From assembly GCF_900167085.1 (NCBI RefSeq), contig NZ_FUXA01000009.1:1-64000 (forward strand): a stretch of DNA of 64,000 nucleotides. Reading direction: 5' to 3'. Position 1 is the stretch's first letter. Each line of letters begins with the position of its first letter. Source of the DNA: Eubacterium ruminantium. GTDB lineage: Bacteria > Bacillota > Clostridia > Lachnospirales > Lachnospiraceae. The translations under genes and the position numbers were made by a program. Shown in pieces: positions 28,763-37,300 of the stretch. The notes under the pieces are model-generated. The model was not told where the DNA came from. It saw only the letters and a list, made by a program, of their open reading frames with translations, and did no database searches.

Positions 28763-29845
28763 CTAATCTTCTCTGAAGAAGCATCTGATATAATTCGATG
28801 CTGCATTTTCTCCTGTATAAGATATATTTTCTTTTTCTTTATAAAGCTGAAGCTCATATCTGTTCTTATCATTAAGCGAATCAACCTCAAGAGTTATCTT
28901 GCTCCAACCTGTGTAATCACTGTATAAAGGATCACTTGAAGTTATCGTCTCAGCTACTACAGGATTTTGTTCAAAAGTATTTCCCGACATATTTGAGAAG
29001 AAAAATTCATTGATCTCGAAATATTCACTATTCCATATTATGTCAACTTTTCCTTCACCGTTTCCGGTAATTATATAGTTGTAAAAGTCATAATCAACTT
29101 CGCTGCTGTTGGTTTCTCTGAGCATCCCGCCCCAAGATGATGCATTACCTACGCTGATTCCTCCGTAAATTCTTGATTCGATAGTATGTAAAGAATTGAC
29201 TGATGGCATTGCCCAAACATGTATATAGAAGTCAGGATCCTGTTTACTTAAATCACTCTCTGAAATCTTTATTTTATATTTATCCGTTGATGAATCATTT
29301 GGTGCTAAAGTTTCTCCCTCAAATGAAACCTTATAATTTCCGGCACTTGTAAAGTAATGCTCTGCGCTGTCCTCAGGAGAAATGACACTTGCTGTATCAT
29401 CTTCCTGCTTTGCCACATAGTAGTTGGTAGAAATCTTATTTACAATTTCCTGATATCTGGTTGCAGCATTGTCCGGATCATCCTGCTGAAGTCTTGAAAG
29501 GAACTGAGCCATATTCAGATATTCATCTCCGTATTTGACCTGCAGTTCTGCATAGAAATCATATGTTATCTGTGCAGGGCTGAATGTAAGCAGCTTATCC
29601 TGGTCATAGTTACAGACAGTTACTGTATACTGGCTTGTAGAAAGCATTCTGCTCGAAAGATCCTGTCTCATACAGTTAGATGAGAAAAGCTCACCTTCTG
29701 ATTCCTTGGTAGATACAACTCGCTTAACAACAGATACTTCAGTATATGCTGCATATGTAATTGCAATACCTGCAGAAATGGCAATGACCGTTACAAGCCA
29801 TACACTTATCCAGTTTTTCTTTATGAATTTAAGTATCTTTTTCAC
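28763..29845 (-). CDS. Exported protein with SipW-type signal, third of the cluster
   Basis: I start at the GTG at 29845, seven bases after AAAGGAGG, giving 360 residues; upstream codons have no ribosome site. The N-terminus has a Lys-rich segment, one hydrophobic helix and then ITYAAYTEVSVVKRVVSTKES. This is the A-x-A plus aromatic pattern seen after SipW-processed signals. The mature part is mostly beta and aromatic-rich, with no family I recognise. Cysteines occur in SSNCMRQD, VTVCNYDQ and near the C-terminal IRCFFRED. It lies 49 bases before the giant gene and 69 bases after the previous gene, in one operon. It may be a minor fibre subunit or an anchor for the giant protein. Confidence 0.75.
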   Translation of the reverse strand: MKKILKFIKKNWISVWLVTVIAISAGIAITYAAYTEVSVVKRVVSTKESEGELFSSNCMRQDLSSRMLSTSQYTVTVCNYDQDKLLTFSPAQITYDFYAELQVKYGDEYLNMAQFLSRLQQDDPDNAATRYQEIVNKISTNYYVAKQEDDTASVISPEDSAEHYFTSAGNYKVSFEGETLAPNDSSTDKYKIKISESDLSKQDPDFYIHVWAMPSVNSLHTIESRIYGGISVGNASSWGGMLRETNSSEVDYDFYNYIITGNGEGKVDIIWNSEYFEINEFFFSNMSGNTFEQNPVVAETITSSDPLYSDYTGWSKITLEVDSLNDKNRYELQLYKEKENISYTGENAASNYIRCFFRED

Positions 29846-29914
29846 GGTCCTGCCTCCTTTCCTCGATATCTGATATATTACTATCATTTATGTGGGAATC
29901 TTTATTCACTCCAA

Positions 29915-30700
29915 TCAGTGAGTACTTCTGCTTGCTGTGATACAGATTATATCTGTTTCCTTATTGTTCTCTGCTTTATTCCACTTTGTGAAACCTTTAT
30001 TTGCAGCTTCTTTATCCCACTCTATTTTTAATACATAATAATCATGTTCATTTGATTCCTTATTGGCCGGTGTTATCGAACCGGTCTGGCTGTAAATCGG
30101 AACCGCATATATTTCAGGCGAATCCCCGGCCCCGTCATATGTATCGTTGTAGATCTTTCCTGAATTTCTTGCGATGACACGTCCATAGGTATTCTCATTA
30201 CTCATGTCCGGATTGATCTCATGAAGCGGAATCTCTTCTCCAATCTGATAATATGAGATAACCGAATCATCATTTATCGGATGATATTCAACATATGAAT
30301 TGGCACTGTCCTGCTCTGTCACATCCTTCATCCAAGTTGCTGAATAAAGAGTGTATTTGAAAGGAATATTCGTTGTATGTGTCAACTGAAGCTTGTAAGC
30401 AATCTTGTAATCACCGGCACTTACACTGAATACTCTGTATTCTGCATGATCATTCTCAGCCATGTCTTCAATGTTGATACCATTAAGATCAAAGTTGATG
30501 ATAGGGTTAAAGTTACCTGCTCTTATATCAAGATTGTCCGGTTCCTTGACCTTCGTCATCGTTTCCATATTGCTTGCCAGAGAAAACCATGCATAAACCG
30601 ATATAGCGATAATAATGGCGATAGTAAGAACAGATGCGATGATTATCTGTATCTTCTGAACTCTATTCAGTTTTTTATCTTTCGTATCTGTCTTATTCAT
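29915..30700 (-). CDS. Exported protein with SipW-type signal, second of the cluster
   Basis: The protein has 261 residues from the ATG at 30700, which is ten bases after GGAG. A basic N-terminus and one hydrophobic helix end in ISVYAWFSLASNMETMTKV, the YAWF(S/T) pattern typical of SipW substrates of the TasA/camelysin kind. The mature region is predicted to be beta-rich and contains VFSVSAGDYKIAYKLQLTHT, reminiscent of a TasA-type jelly roll. The gene begins five bases after the preceding gene ends, so expression is coupled. No anchor or sorting signal is visible at the C-terminus. Confidence 0.8.
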   Translation of the reverse strand: MNKTDTKDKKLNRVQKIQIIIASVLTIAIIIAISVYAWFSLASNMETMTKVKEPDNLDIRAGNFNPIINFDLNGINIEDMAENDHAEYRVFSVSAGDYKIAYKLQLTHTTNIPFKYTLYSATWMKDVTEQDSANSYVEYHPINDDSVISYYQIGEEIPLHEINPDMSNENTYGRVIARNSGKIYNDTYDGAGDSPEIYAVPIYSQTGSITPANKESNEHDYYVLKIEWDKEAANKGFTKWNKAENNKETDIICITASRSTH

Positions 30701-30705
30701 ACCGA

Positions 30706-31812
30706 TCACTCTCCTGAACCACTACTGCTTGTCGAATTCTCACTAACACTCATTTTAAGAAGTATAAAATTAACTCCCATTCCTATATCATTATCAGCCT
30801 GATCGTAATAGTCACCGTAAATATCATAATCTCTTGCGATCACAGCCCTTGTTACTTCGCCCGGTCCTGTGGTTCCTGATCCATTTGAACTTCCCGATGA
30901 ATTGCCGGTATTTGTTCCCGATGAATTGCCGGTATTTGTTCCCGAACCGTTGATACTGTTTTCGCCATCCATTTTCAAATAATACTCAGGATAGGTTTCA
31001 ACATTTGTAACTATAGCTGAATAATCATTTCCTGATGTAAATGGTGTTTCAATTACTACCATCTTCTCGCAAGAAGTAGCATCTACTATATTGCTGAGGG
31101 TATTAGGCCATACCCAATATATATCAACCTGATTCCTTGTTCCGATTCCTGTATAACTTTTGCTCTCCATAACTCTCAGCATATCTTCGTTTGAAAGAAT
31201 AGGCTTTGAGTATGTATAAGTATTTCCTATTTTAGTCCTTTGTTCGAAAAGTAAAATGTGTCCATTTAGATATCTTGCAGGTCCGGCCGTGCTGTCAAGC
31301 TTTGTCATCTCTATCTCGCCTGTATCTTCATCTTCAGAAGCTACATAACCGATAATCTCAAATCTAAAATCAAGATTAATATGTGCTATCTTTGGTATTA
31401 CGTAGAAGGAGATAACTCCCTGCGAACCCGGATGGATACCATATTCTATCTCTTCCTCTTCGTCCGAACCGCTTTCATTTGAACCACTACCCGACTGAGC
31501 AATCTCATAATTATCCATATTGCTTTCTGCCGTCATCTGCCAAACCATAGCGTCCGAGCTCTTAACCAAACTATGATAATCATCATAATAAAGTCCGTTA
31601 TTTCCATCTGACAAAGAAACTATCTCATAATTCATTCCTTGAGATGCCATCTGCACTCCTTCGCTTTCGGTCTCTCTACTCATTGTGAACCATGCGATAC
31701 ATGCAAAAATAAGCAGAATTAAGGACAGCAAAAAGACTGATGCTAATTTAATTATCTTGGGATCAATGACCATAATGGCATTGTCATCATCTTTATCTTT
31801 CTCATCTTCCAT
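30706..31812 (-). CDS. Exported protein with SipW-type signal, first of the cluster
   Basis: From the ATG at 31812 the protein has 368 residues. It has an acidic cytoplasmic start, a hydrophobic helix and then CIAWFTMSRETESEGVQMAS. This is the same AWFTMSRE pattern as in the major subunit at 33816-34922. The mature part holds an acidic linker (GSDEEEEIEYG) and, near the C-terminus, a Gly/Ser/Asn/Thr-rich repeat (SGTNTGNS twice), encoded by a tandem 21-base duplication near 30903-30947. The C-terminus returns to a beta-like segment, VNFILLKMSVSE. It heads the last unit of the locus, behind a promoter at 31949-31977. Confidence 0.8.
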   Translation of the reverse strand: MEDEKDKDDDNAIMVIDPKIIKLASVFLLSLILLIFACIAWFTMSRETESEGVQMASQGMNYEIVSLSDGNNGLYYDDYHSLVKSSDAMVWQMTAESNMDNYEIAQSGSGSNESGSDEEEEIEYGIHPGSQGVISFYVIPKIAHINLDFRFEIIGYVASEDEDTGEIEMTKLDSTAGPARYLNGHILLFEQRTKIGNTYTYSKPILSNEDMLRVMESKSYTGIGTRNQVDIYWVWPNTLSNIVDATSCEKMVVIETPFTSGNDYSAIVTNVETYPEYYLKMDGENSINGSGTNTGNSSGTNTGNSSGSSNGSGTTGPGEVTRAVIARDYDIYGDYYDQADNDIGMGVNFILLKMSVSENSTSSSGSGE

Positions 31813-31948
31813 TCCGCTCACCCCCCGCAGATGAAATCACAAACAATAAAGTATCAAATAAACAAGCCTACAATATCCGGAAATACCCTGAATTGGTACA
31901 AATTTTAGAAGAAACACCCCATTGTTCTCCATAGTTACACTTACTAGT

Positions 31949-31977
31949 ATTTTACATCATTTATTGCAAAAAATCAA
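31949..31977 (-). promoter_or_regulatory. Promoter of the last exported-protein operon
   Basis: On the minus strand TTGATT (31977-31972), 17 bases and TAAAAT (31954-31949). The -35 box starts in the T-run of the preceding terminator, so one unit ends where the next starts. Confidence 0.5.
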
Positions 31978-32025
31978 TAAAACCTTAAGAATTTAGCACG
32001 TGATTTTGCCGCTCCCTAAGGTTTT
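31978..32025 (-). terminator. Terminator of the ligase-like gene
   Basis: AAAACCTTA pairs with TAAGGTTTT around a loop of about 30 bases, followed by ATTGATTTTTT on the minus strand. The loop is long, so confidence is moderate. Confidence 0.55.
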
Positions 32026-32060
32026 AAATCCAATTCTTAAATTGTCAGAAAATTCGTCTT

Positions 32061-33674
32061 TCATGACGTAAAATCGTCATTTTTTATACTATCCCGCAAG
32101 TACTCTGCATAGGTAAGTCCCAGGAAAATATAAACAAAAGGAGTTGTATAATAAATAGCTACTCCAAAAAATGAAGAAGCAAGATACGTAAAGCATGCGA
32201 AGAAACAAAGCATGGTACTTTTACTCATCTTTTTAAAGTTTCTGAACACCCGCCACATAACAAGCCATACAGCAAGAATATAAAGTGCGGTTGTTATTAC
32301 CCCAAAAAATTCGGCATACTGCAAAATCTCATTATGAGGAGTTCCGATTTCATATTGTATCAGCAGCCCTTCAACGCCAAATCCCAAAAGCGGTTCTTCG
32401 ACTATATGCCGGACTGCCCCCTTCCATAATCTCCACCTGCCGGAACCGGCTTTATCATTTTCCATAGGATCCGACAATATATCTCCTACATCACCAACCA
32501 TCACCGATACGCTCGAGCCAACAGTATTATAACGCCTACTCATCAAAACCGTTATTCCTATGAAAATCACCAGGATAAGTATTGCACACTGCCAGCCACC
32601 CGGCCAAAATATCTTCTTCAAAAAACCTTTATGCTTTACCGGAGCACTTCCGGTTTTCTCGTCGTCGCCACGTTTCCTGCGATTACTCAAAATGCTGTAA
32701 ATTATGAATAATACAAATGATAGACTTACTGCAAGATATGCCCCTAATGTATTATTGATTATGAGAACTATAGTCGCAACTATCATGGAAATAAGACTTA
32801 CTATCCTGCGCCATATTTTTTCTTCGATAACAAATAATATTCCCGAAGTGAAAAGCACCATCGCCAGATAATAACCATAATGATTAGAGTTGTGAAAAAC
32901 AGCAACAACTCCACTTCCTCGAAAATAAAGAAATCCCCCGCCCCACTCATTATAGAGCGCAAGAATATTCAGCGGAAAAGCTGTAAATATCAAAGCATAC
33001 AGCAATATCTTCTTGTACGAACTTTTCCATACAAATAACCCGCAGAAAAAATATGATAAAGGGTATAGCATGTATGAATAAATACTTTCATTCATATATG
33101 GATGACCTTTTTTGTCAAACTCATTAAATCCTCTGATACAAGTCACAACTATTATAGACACAGAGAACATAAGAAAAATTATTAATGGCAGAGCAGCCGA
33201 TAGATATTTTTTTATATTCCCGAATATCTTCTTTCTTTTCGTAAAGGCCTTGTATATCACCATGATATATAAAAATGCTGCAGTAAGACATACAAGCGCA
33301 TTTATATTCCCAATCATATGCTGATAGTTATTGATAAATTTCCGATTATCAACGATTCCGCTAACGCCGACATTCCATTTTGAATCAGTCAGATCATCTA
33401 TCACCCTACAAAAAAGCTGGATGAAAGGTGATGTGATGAAAATACCCAGCACAAAGAAAACCAGGCCATTCATAATAACCGAAATCGCCTCGATATTGAT
33501 CCTTGCCTTTTCTTCAGTATCTTTTTCCGGAAGTTTGATCCCCTTCTCGGCAAGTATCTTTTCCACTAGCTCCGGATCTTTCATAATGTCATCCAGGGAT
33601 TGTTGATTTTTGATATCAGGATTTTTATCATAAGGATCATTGTAATCAGGTTTTTTGTTTTCTTTCTCGCTCAT
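32061..33674 (-). CDS. O-antigen ligase/polymerase-like membrane protein
   Basis: The 537-residue protein has a charged cytoplasmic start of about 60 residues and then about ten to twelve membrane helices. The signature is the large loop and following helix: SGRWRLWKGAVRHIVEEPLLGFGVEG, then TPHNEILQYAEFFGVI. These match the Wzy_C region of O-antigen ligases and related glycan ligases, which move a lipid-linked glycan to an acceptor; some family members glycosylate proteins. Gram-positive cells have no lipopolysaccharide. Its place between TasA-like genes therefore suggests that it glycosylates exported fibre proteins or makes a surface polysaccharide. The ATG follows GGGGGAG. The gene has its own promoter candidate and terminator. 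Confidence 0.82.
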   Translation of the reverse strand: MSEKENKKPDYNDPYDKNPDIKNQQSLDDIMKDPELVEKILAEKGIKLPEKDTEEKARINIEAISVIMNGLVFFVLGIFITSPFIQLFCRVIDDLTDSKWNVGVSGIVDNRKFINNYQHMIGNINALVCLTAAFLYIMVIYKAFTKRKKIFGNIKKYLSAALPLIIFLMFSVSIIVVTCIRGFNEFDKKGHPYMNESIYSYMLYPLSYFFCGLFVWKSSYKKILLYALIFTAFPLNILALYNEWGGGFLYFRGSGVVAVFHNSNHYGYYLAMVLFTSGILFVIEEKIWRRIVSLISMIVATIVLIINNTLGAYLAVSLSFVLFIIYSILSNRRKRGDDEKTGSAPVKHKGFLKKIFWPGGWQCAILILVIFIGITVLMSRRYNTVGSSVSVMVGDVGDILSDPMENDKAGSGRWRLWKGAVRHIVEEPLLGFGVEGLLIQYEIGTPHNEILQYAEFFGVITTALYILAVWLVMWRVFRNFKKMSKSTMLCFFACFTYLASSFFGVAIYYTTPFVYIFLGLTYAEYLRDSIKNDDFTS

Positions 33675-33703
33675 ATACTCCCCCGAATACTCTTCACTTA
33701 CTG

Positions 33704-33732
33704 TATATAATTATTTTACGGAAAATATACAA
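33704..33732 (-). promoter_or_regulatory. Candidate promoter of the ligase-like gene
   Basis: On the minus strand TTGTAT (33732-33727), 17 bases and TATATA (33709-33704), immediately after the terminator of the major TasA-like gene. Confidence 0.4.
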
Positions 33733-33734
33733 AG

Positions 33735-33770
33735 AAAATCCCTCTCCTGCATCTTGTACAAGAGAGGGAC
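33735..33770 (-). terminator. Terminator of the major TasA-like gene
   Basis: TCCCTCTC and GAGAGGGA form a GC-rich stem, followed by TTTTCTTTG on the minus strand, about 50 bases after the stop codon. Confidence 0.8.
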
Positions 33771-33815
33771 CATCATTTCATTCTTTCTTTTAAACTTAAT
33801 CCATATACTATCAGA

Positions 33816-34922
33816 CTAAGGTGTTGGATTAGCTGTTTCATTGTTGAACTTAAGGCTTATTGACCAATCCTGTCCGGCTGTCTCGTTGTAGCAGTCAGGA
33901 TCTTCACCTTCAAGCCATACTCTAACTATAATCTGTGTAGGATTACCATATTTCTGACCTGTACCTGCAGGAACAGTTGCAACTTTTGTTCCGGCTGTAT
34001 ATACCGCAGGACTAGCATTATATGTTGCTGCTTCACTAGCTACTGCTGAAATTGCACCACCATGAGCTACAGCAGGAGTTGTTCCTGATGTACTTGTTGC
34101 TGTATACCAATCAAGTACAGAAGTACCAGCATATGGATCTGTTATACCTGAAGCATTTCCATCTGCAACAGGAATAAGGTTTCCACCTGAAGCTGCTGCT
34201 GCACCGACAGGTGTAAGGATAGCAACTCGAACCGCTCTGTAAAGTTCTTTACCTGTCACTGATCCTGAATCATCTTTACCGAATCCTGTGATTTCATTTT
34301 TATCTACAACATATGCCTTAACCGATAAGTTAGCTCCTTTTGTACTTGATGTTCTAAACCATACAGGAATATCGATATAATAACCATCATCATTAGTAGA
34401 ATTCCAACCTACAGCACCGGATGGTGTCCATTCTGTTGCAGTATTGATATGAGATGTTGCATTATAATTATCTGTTACTGTAGTTCCGGAAACTGCTGTA
34501 TAATATTTTGCATCTGTCTTTACAGTCTGTCCAATACCATTTGCATCAGGTGTGAAGAAGATTGATTCACCTGTATCAGATGATGCAGGAATCAACTTAC
34601 CAAATGAATAGTAGTGAGATATATCAGCTGTATTCGACCAGTCATAATCACTTGTTGGTACTGTAGCTTTTCCCTCACTTGCAGTTAAGTAACCTGTATT
34701 CTTTGCCAGTGAAGTAGTATCACCGTGACCTGAAATTGTTCCCAAAGATATCTGAATATCTTCAGGTGTGGTAGCTGTTAACTGGATGTTGTTAACTTCT
34801 ACTTCTCTACTCATTGTAAACCATGCATATGTTGCAGCTCCAAGCATGGATGCTGATAATGCTAACATCGAAACCGAAGCGACGATTTTTTTACTTGTTT
34901 TGTGTTTCTTGTCTTTTCTCAT
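33816..34922 (-). CDS. Major TasA/camelysin-like exported subunit
   Basis: The protein has 368 residues. A Lys-rich start and hydrophobic segment lead into GAATYAWFTMSREVEVNNIQL, the clearest SipW-type signal in the window. The mature part is low in charge, rich in Ala, Gly, Ser, Thr and Tyr, and predicted all-beta. It ends with VRVWLEGEDPDCYNETAGQDW, and the motif WLEG-x-DPDC recurs in the protein at 42283-42996. In TasA the peptide just after the signal joins the next subunit to build a fibre; whether that happens here is inference. A strong AAAGGAGG site, a TTGCAA-17-TATAAT promoter and an own terminator mark it as a highly expressed single gene. Confidence 0.85.
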   Translation of the reverse strand: MRKDKKHKTSKKIVASVSMLALSASMLGAATYAWFTMSREVEVNNIQLTATTPEDIQISLGTISGHGDTTSLAKNTGYLTASEGKATVPTSDYDWSNTADISHYYSFGKLIPASSDTGESIFFTPDANGIGQTVKTDAKYYTAVSGTTVTDNYNATSHINTATEWTPSGAVGWNSTNDDGYYIDIPVWFRTSSTKGANLSVKAYVVDKNEITGFGKDDSGSVTGKELYRAVRVAILTPVGAAAASGGNLIPVADGNASGITDPYAGTSVLDWYTATSTSGTTPAVAHGGAISAVASEAATYNASPAVYTAGTKVATVPAGTGQKYGNPTQIIVRVWLEGEDPDCYNETAGQDWSISLKFNNETANPTP

Positions 34923-34995
34923 AAGCCTATCCTCCTTTACCCAAAATTTTGAATGATTCTCTCTTCAATTCAAGTTCGTTCTAAATGTTAAGTTA

Positions 34996-35024
34996 ATTAT
35001 ATAAGGAAATATTAATATTTGCAA
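34996..35024 (-). promoter_or_regulatory. Strong promoter of the major TasA-like gene
   Basis: On the minus strand TTGCAA (35024-35019), exactly 17 bases and TATAAT (35001-34996). The leader is about 67 bases. Confidence 0.75.
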
Positions 35025-35159
35025 GTAATTTATTTAGATTCATTAAAGATTTACGTAGAATTTCGAAACGTTTTTGCGTACTTTTAACAGAATCATTTGT
35101 GCATTATGTACAAATTGATTTACATAAAGTCACAACCCAAAAGAATGTATCTTAATTTT

Positions 35160-35384
35160 TTATAAAGACTCCAGTTCTTTTTTCATTTCAAGCATATGAT
35201 TACGACAAGCTGTAATTTCACCTGTATATTTATTGAACCACTCTACATCAGCTTCATTTGGTTCTTCCTGGAGAAGTATGGCCTGAACCAGCGCAGACTG
35301 GGATCTAGCACGTCTTCTTTCGATCTCTACTATAGTTTTTTGACATGTTTTAATCTCTTTTTTAAGCTTGCTTTTTCTACTCAT
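35160..35384 (-). CDS. Small coiled-coil protein of the export locus
   Basis: This 74-residue protein is charged and mostly helical, with heptad-like spacing in KTIVEIERRRARSQSALVQA and MLEMKKELESL. It has no membrane segment or signal peptide, so it should stay in the cytoplasm. AAAGGA lies eight bases before the ATG. It is the last gene of the upstream export operon, just before the promoter of the major subunit. No family is recognised; an adaptor or chaperone role is only a guess. Confidence 0.65.
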   Translation of the reverse strand: MSRKSKLKKEIKTCQKTIVEIERRRARSQSALVQAILLQEEPNEADVEWFNKYTGEITACRNHMLEMKKELESL

Positions 35385-35453
35385 AATCTTTTCCTTTCAC
35401 ACGGAAGCCTCATATTACTTGCATATTTCCCCGAGTCTTCCATGATTCAAATA

Positions 35454-35981
35454 CTAATATCCCTTTTTGTCTATAGATTCTACAAATTTATCCATCTCTT
35501 CATAGCCTTTATCCAGATTAGCTATGACATCCTTTATAAAAACCGCAACCTCATCAAGCCTTTTTTGGGTCTGTTCAGGATACTTGATAAATACTGTATA
35601 AAGGCCGTTGATACTCTTCTGTTTATCTTCATAATCATCCACAAGAAACACAAATGCGTTCACGTTTGATATGTCTGAAAGTAAAACCCTGTACCGGAAT
35701 TCAAAATCCCCATCAGCATTTAAATAGTTATCCAGATCCATTGAAAATGTATCCAACGATTTTCTATACTGTTGCCTGAACTTTTCCTTAACCTTCGCAG
35801 TCTCTGCTATATAAAGTGCAACGAAAACAGCTAAAGCTATCAGAGAAAGAATGGATAAAACTATCGCACGGACCATCTTCCGTTTCATTATGTATTCCTG
35901 ACCAAAATCCCTGGCCGTGTATTTGACCATATCTTTTGCAGGAATTTCTTTTTTAGTCTTTATCTTTTCCTTTTTAGCCAT
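35454..35981 (-). CDS. Single-pass membrane protein of the export locus
   Basis: The 175 residues comprise a basic cytoplasmic start of about 36 residues, one membrane helix at about 38-60 and an extracellular helical domain of about 115 residues. The domain is rich in Asp, Glu and Tyr (TFSMDLDNYLNADGDFEF, VFIKYPEQTQKRLDEVAVF). The layout resembles the sensor half of a chemoreceptor without its signalling part, but I recognise no family. GAGGG precedes the ATG, 24 bases after the SipW-type peptidase gene. It probably belongs to the membrane platform of the export system. Confidence 0.68.
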   Translation of the reverse strand: MAKKEKIKTKKEIPAKDMVKYTARDFGQEYIMKRKMVRAIVLSILSLIALAVFVALYIAETAKVKEKFRQQYRKSLDTFSMDLDNYLNADGDFEFRYRVLLSDISNVNAFVFLVDDYEDKQKSINGLYTVFIKYPEQTQKRLDEVAVFIKDVIANLDKGYEEMDKFVESIDKKGY

Positions 35982-36005
35982 ATCGTTGCCCTCACAGTTT
36001 CAAAA

Positions 36006-37289
36006 TCAACTGTTTTTTATTTCATCTTTTGCATCTGTCGTCGCACTGTTCTCTTTTCCAGCGGCGCCATAATTCTTTACATCATCACTCGCTGCATTTT
36101 TCTCTTTTCCAGCGGCATTTTCATTCTTTACGGCATCTTCCACCGCTTTATCATCCGCTGCAGATTCATTTGATGCTTCATCGCTGTCTTCATCTCCGAT
36201 CCAGAATGTTCCGGATTTATTCAGAAGATTTTCTACAAGATTCTTTGCGACTCCCGCTTCTATAACGCCACTCTTTTTTGTATCATTATTTGTGTCATCA
36301 TTTGCGTCATTTTGTATATCATTTTGTAATTCTTTATTGTCTTTATCTTCCGAAGAACCGTCCTTTTCATTTGCCTTCTCTTCATTTAATGCTCTTTTTG
36401 AGCCTCTAAATGATGCGCCGATTGCCCTTATGGAGCTATTGGCACCATCCTGTACCCAGAAGGTTTTATCTCTTTTTACAGGAGATTCTTCTACATCATA
36501 ATCTTTCTCTATCTCTTTCCAGAGTTTATCAGCTTCGAGTGCTATTTTAGCTTCACTTATAGTCTTCGCAGACCTTTCAGCTGATTTAACACCTGATGGT
36601 CCTACCCAGAAGGAATTAACCTTATTTGCTTCAGCAGCCTTATCCGCTTCTTCCTTCTCCTTAAGGTATTCTTCTATAGCTTCTTTCTTAAGCTCTTCTA
36701 TTCTGTCATTCAATTCTTGTTCTTCGGCAGTCATTCCACCATTTTTCTTTTTAACCGAATCCTTTACCGCTCCGGCAAGATTCTTTGTCTCAAATACAGC
36801 CATCAAGAAAAGCGGTATAACCACTACAACCAGAAGAAGCTTTTTCGGATTACCAAATGTCGAAATCCAGTTAAATATTCCGGATCTTCTGACATATTTA
36901 CCTATGATCTGATCATAGCTTACCAGGAAATCATCAGGCACCTGGTTGGCATCACCCTTTGTTCTATATCTTCCTTTTTCCGTTATTTCTACAATTCTGT
37001 GAATTACGATCCTTCCTTCAATCTCAGGATCTTCACTGTAATATGCTATTATGTCCCCAACTTTTAATGTATTTGCATTTACCTTCTTAACAACTACATA
37101 GTCATCCACTGAAATGGTAGGCTCCATACTTCCCGTAACTATGTGAAGCAGGCTTCTCCCCATTATTTTTGCAGCTTTACCCTTTGCCGTTTCAGACAGC
37201 ACATAAATCATAAAACACATGCTGAAAATAAGGATTGCCCATTCCAAACCACCCACAATCTTTCTGCACAATGACTTCTTTTTATTCAT
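36006..37289 (-). CDS. SipW-type signal peptidase I with long repeat-bearing tail
   Basis: The first ~185 residues form a SipW/ER-type signal peptidase. A membrane anchor at about 15-34, the nucleophile S54 in TGSMEPT, the H97-R98 pair in VIHRIVEI (histidine replacing the bacterial lysine), TKGDANQVPD and a second membrane helix at about 150-170 are visible. It should cleave SipW-type signals on the outer face. The remaining ~240 residues are unusual: charged, disordered and carrying three spaced elements with FWVGPSG, FWVQDGA and FWIGDED. Usual SipW proteins lack this tail. With both termini likely cytoplasmic, the FW elements could dock a cytoplasmic partner such as the nearby AAA+ protein. 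It begins 11 bases after the coiled-coil gene. Confidence 0.85.
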   Translation of the reverse strand: MNKKKSLCRKIVGGLEWAILIFSMCFMIYVLSETAKGKAAKIMGRSLLHIVTGSMEPTISVDDYVVVKKVNANTLKVGDIIAYYSEDPEIEGRIVIHRIVEITEKGRYRTKGDANQVPDDFLVSYDQIIGKYVRRSGIFNWISTFGNPKKLLLVVVVIPLFLMAVFETKNLAGAVKDSVKKKNGGMTAEEQELNDRIEELKKEAIEEYLKEKEEADKAAEANKVNSFWVGPSGVKSAERSAKTISEAKIALEADKLWKEIEKDYDVEESPVKRDKTFWVQDGANSSIRAIGASFRGSKRALNEEKANEKDGSSEDKDNKELQNDIQNDANDDTNNDTKKSGVIEAGVAKNLVENLLNKSGTFWIGDEDSDEASNESAADDKAVEDAVKNENAAGKEKNAASDDVKNYGAAGKENSATTDAKDEIKNS

Positions 37290-37300
37290 TTTTCATATCT

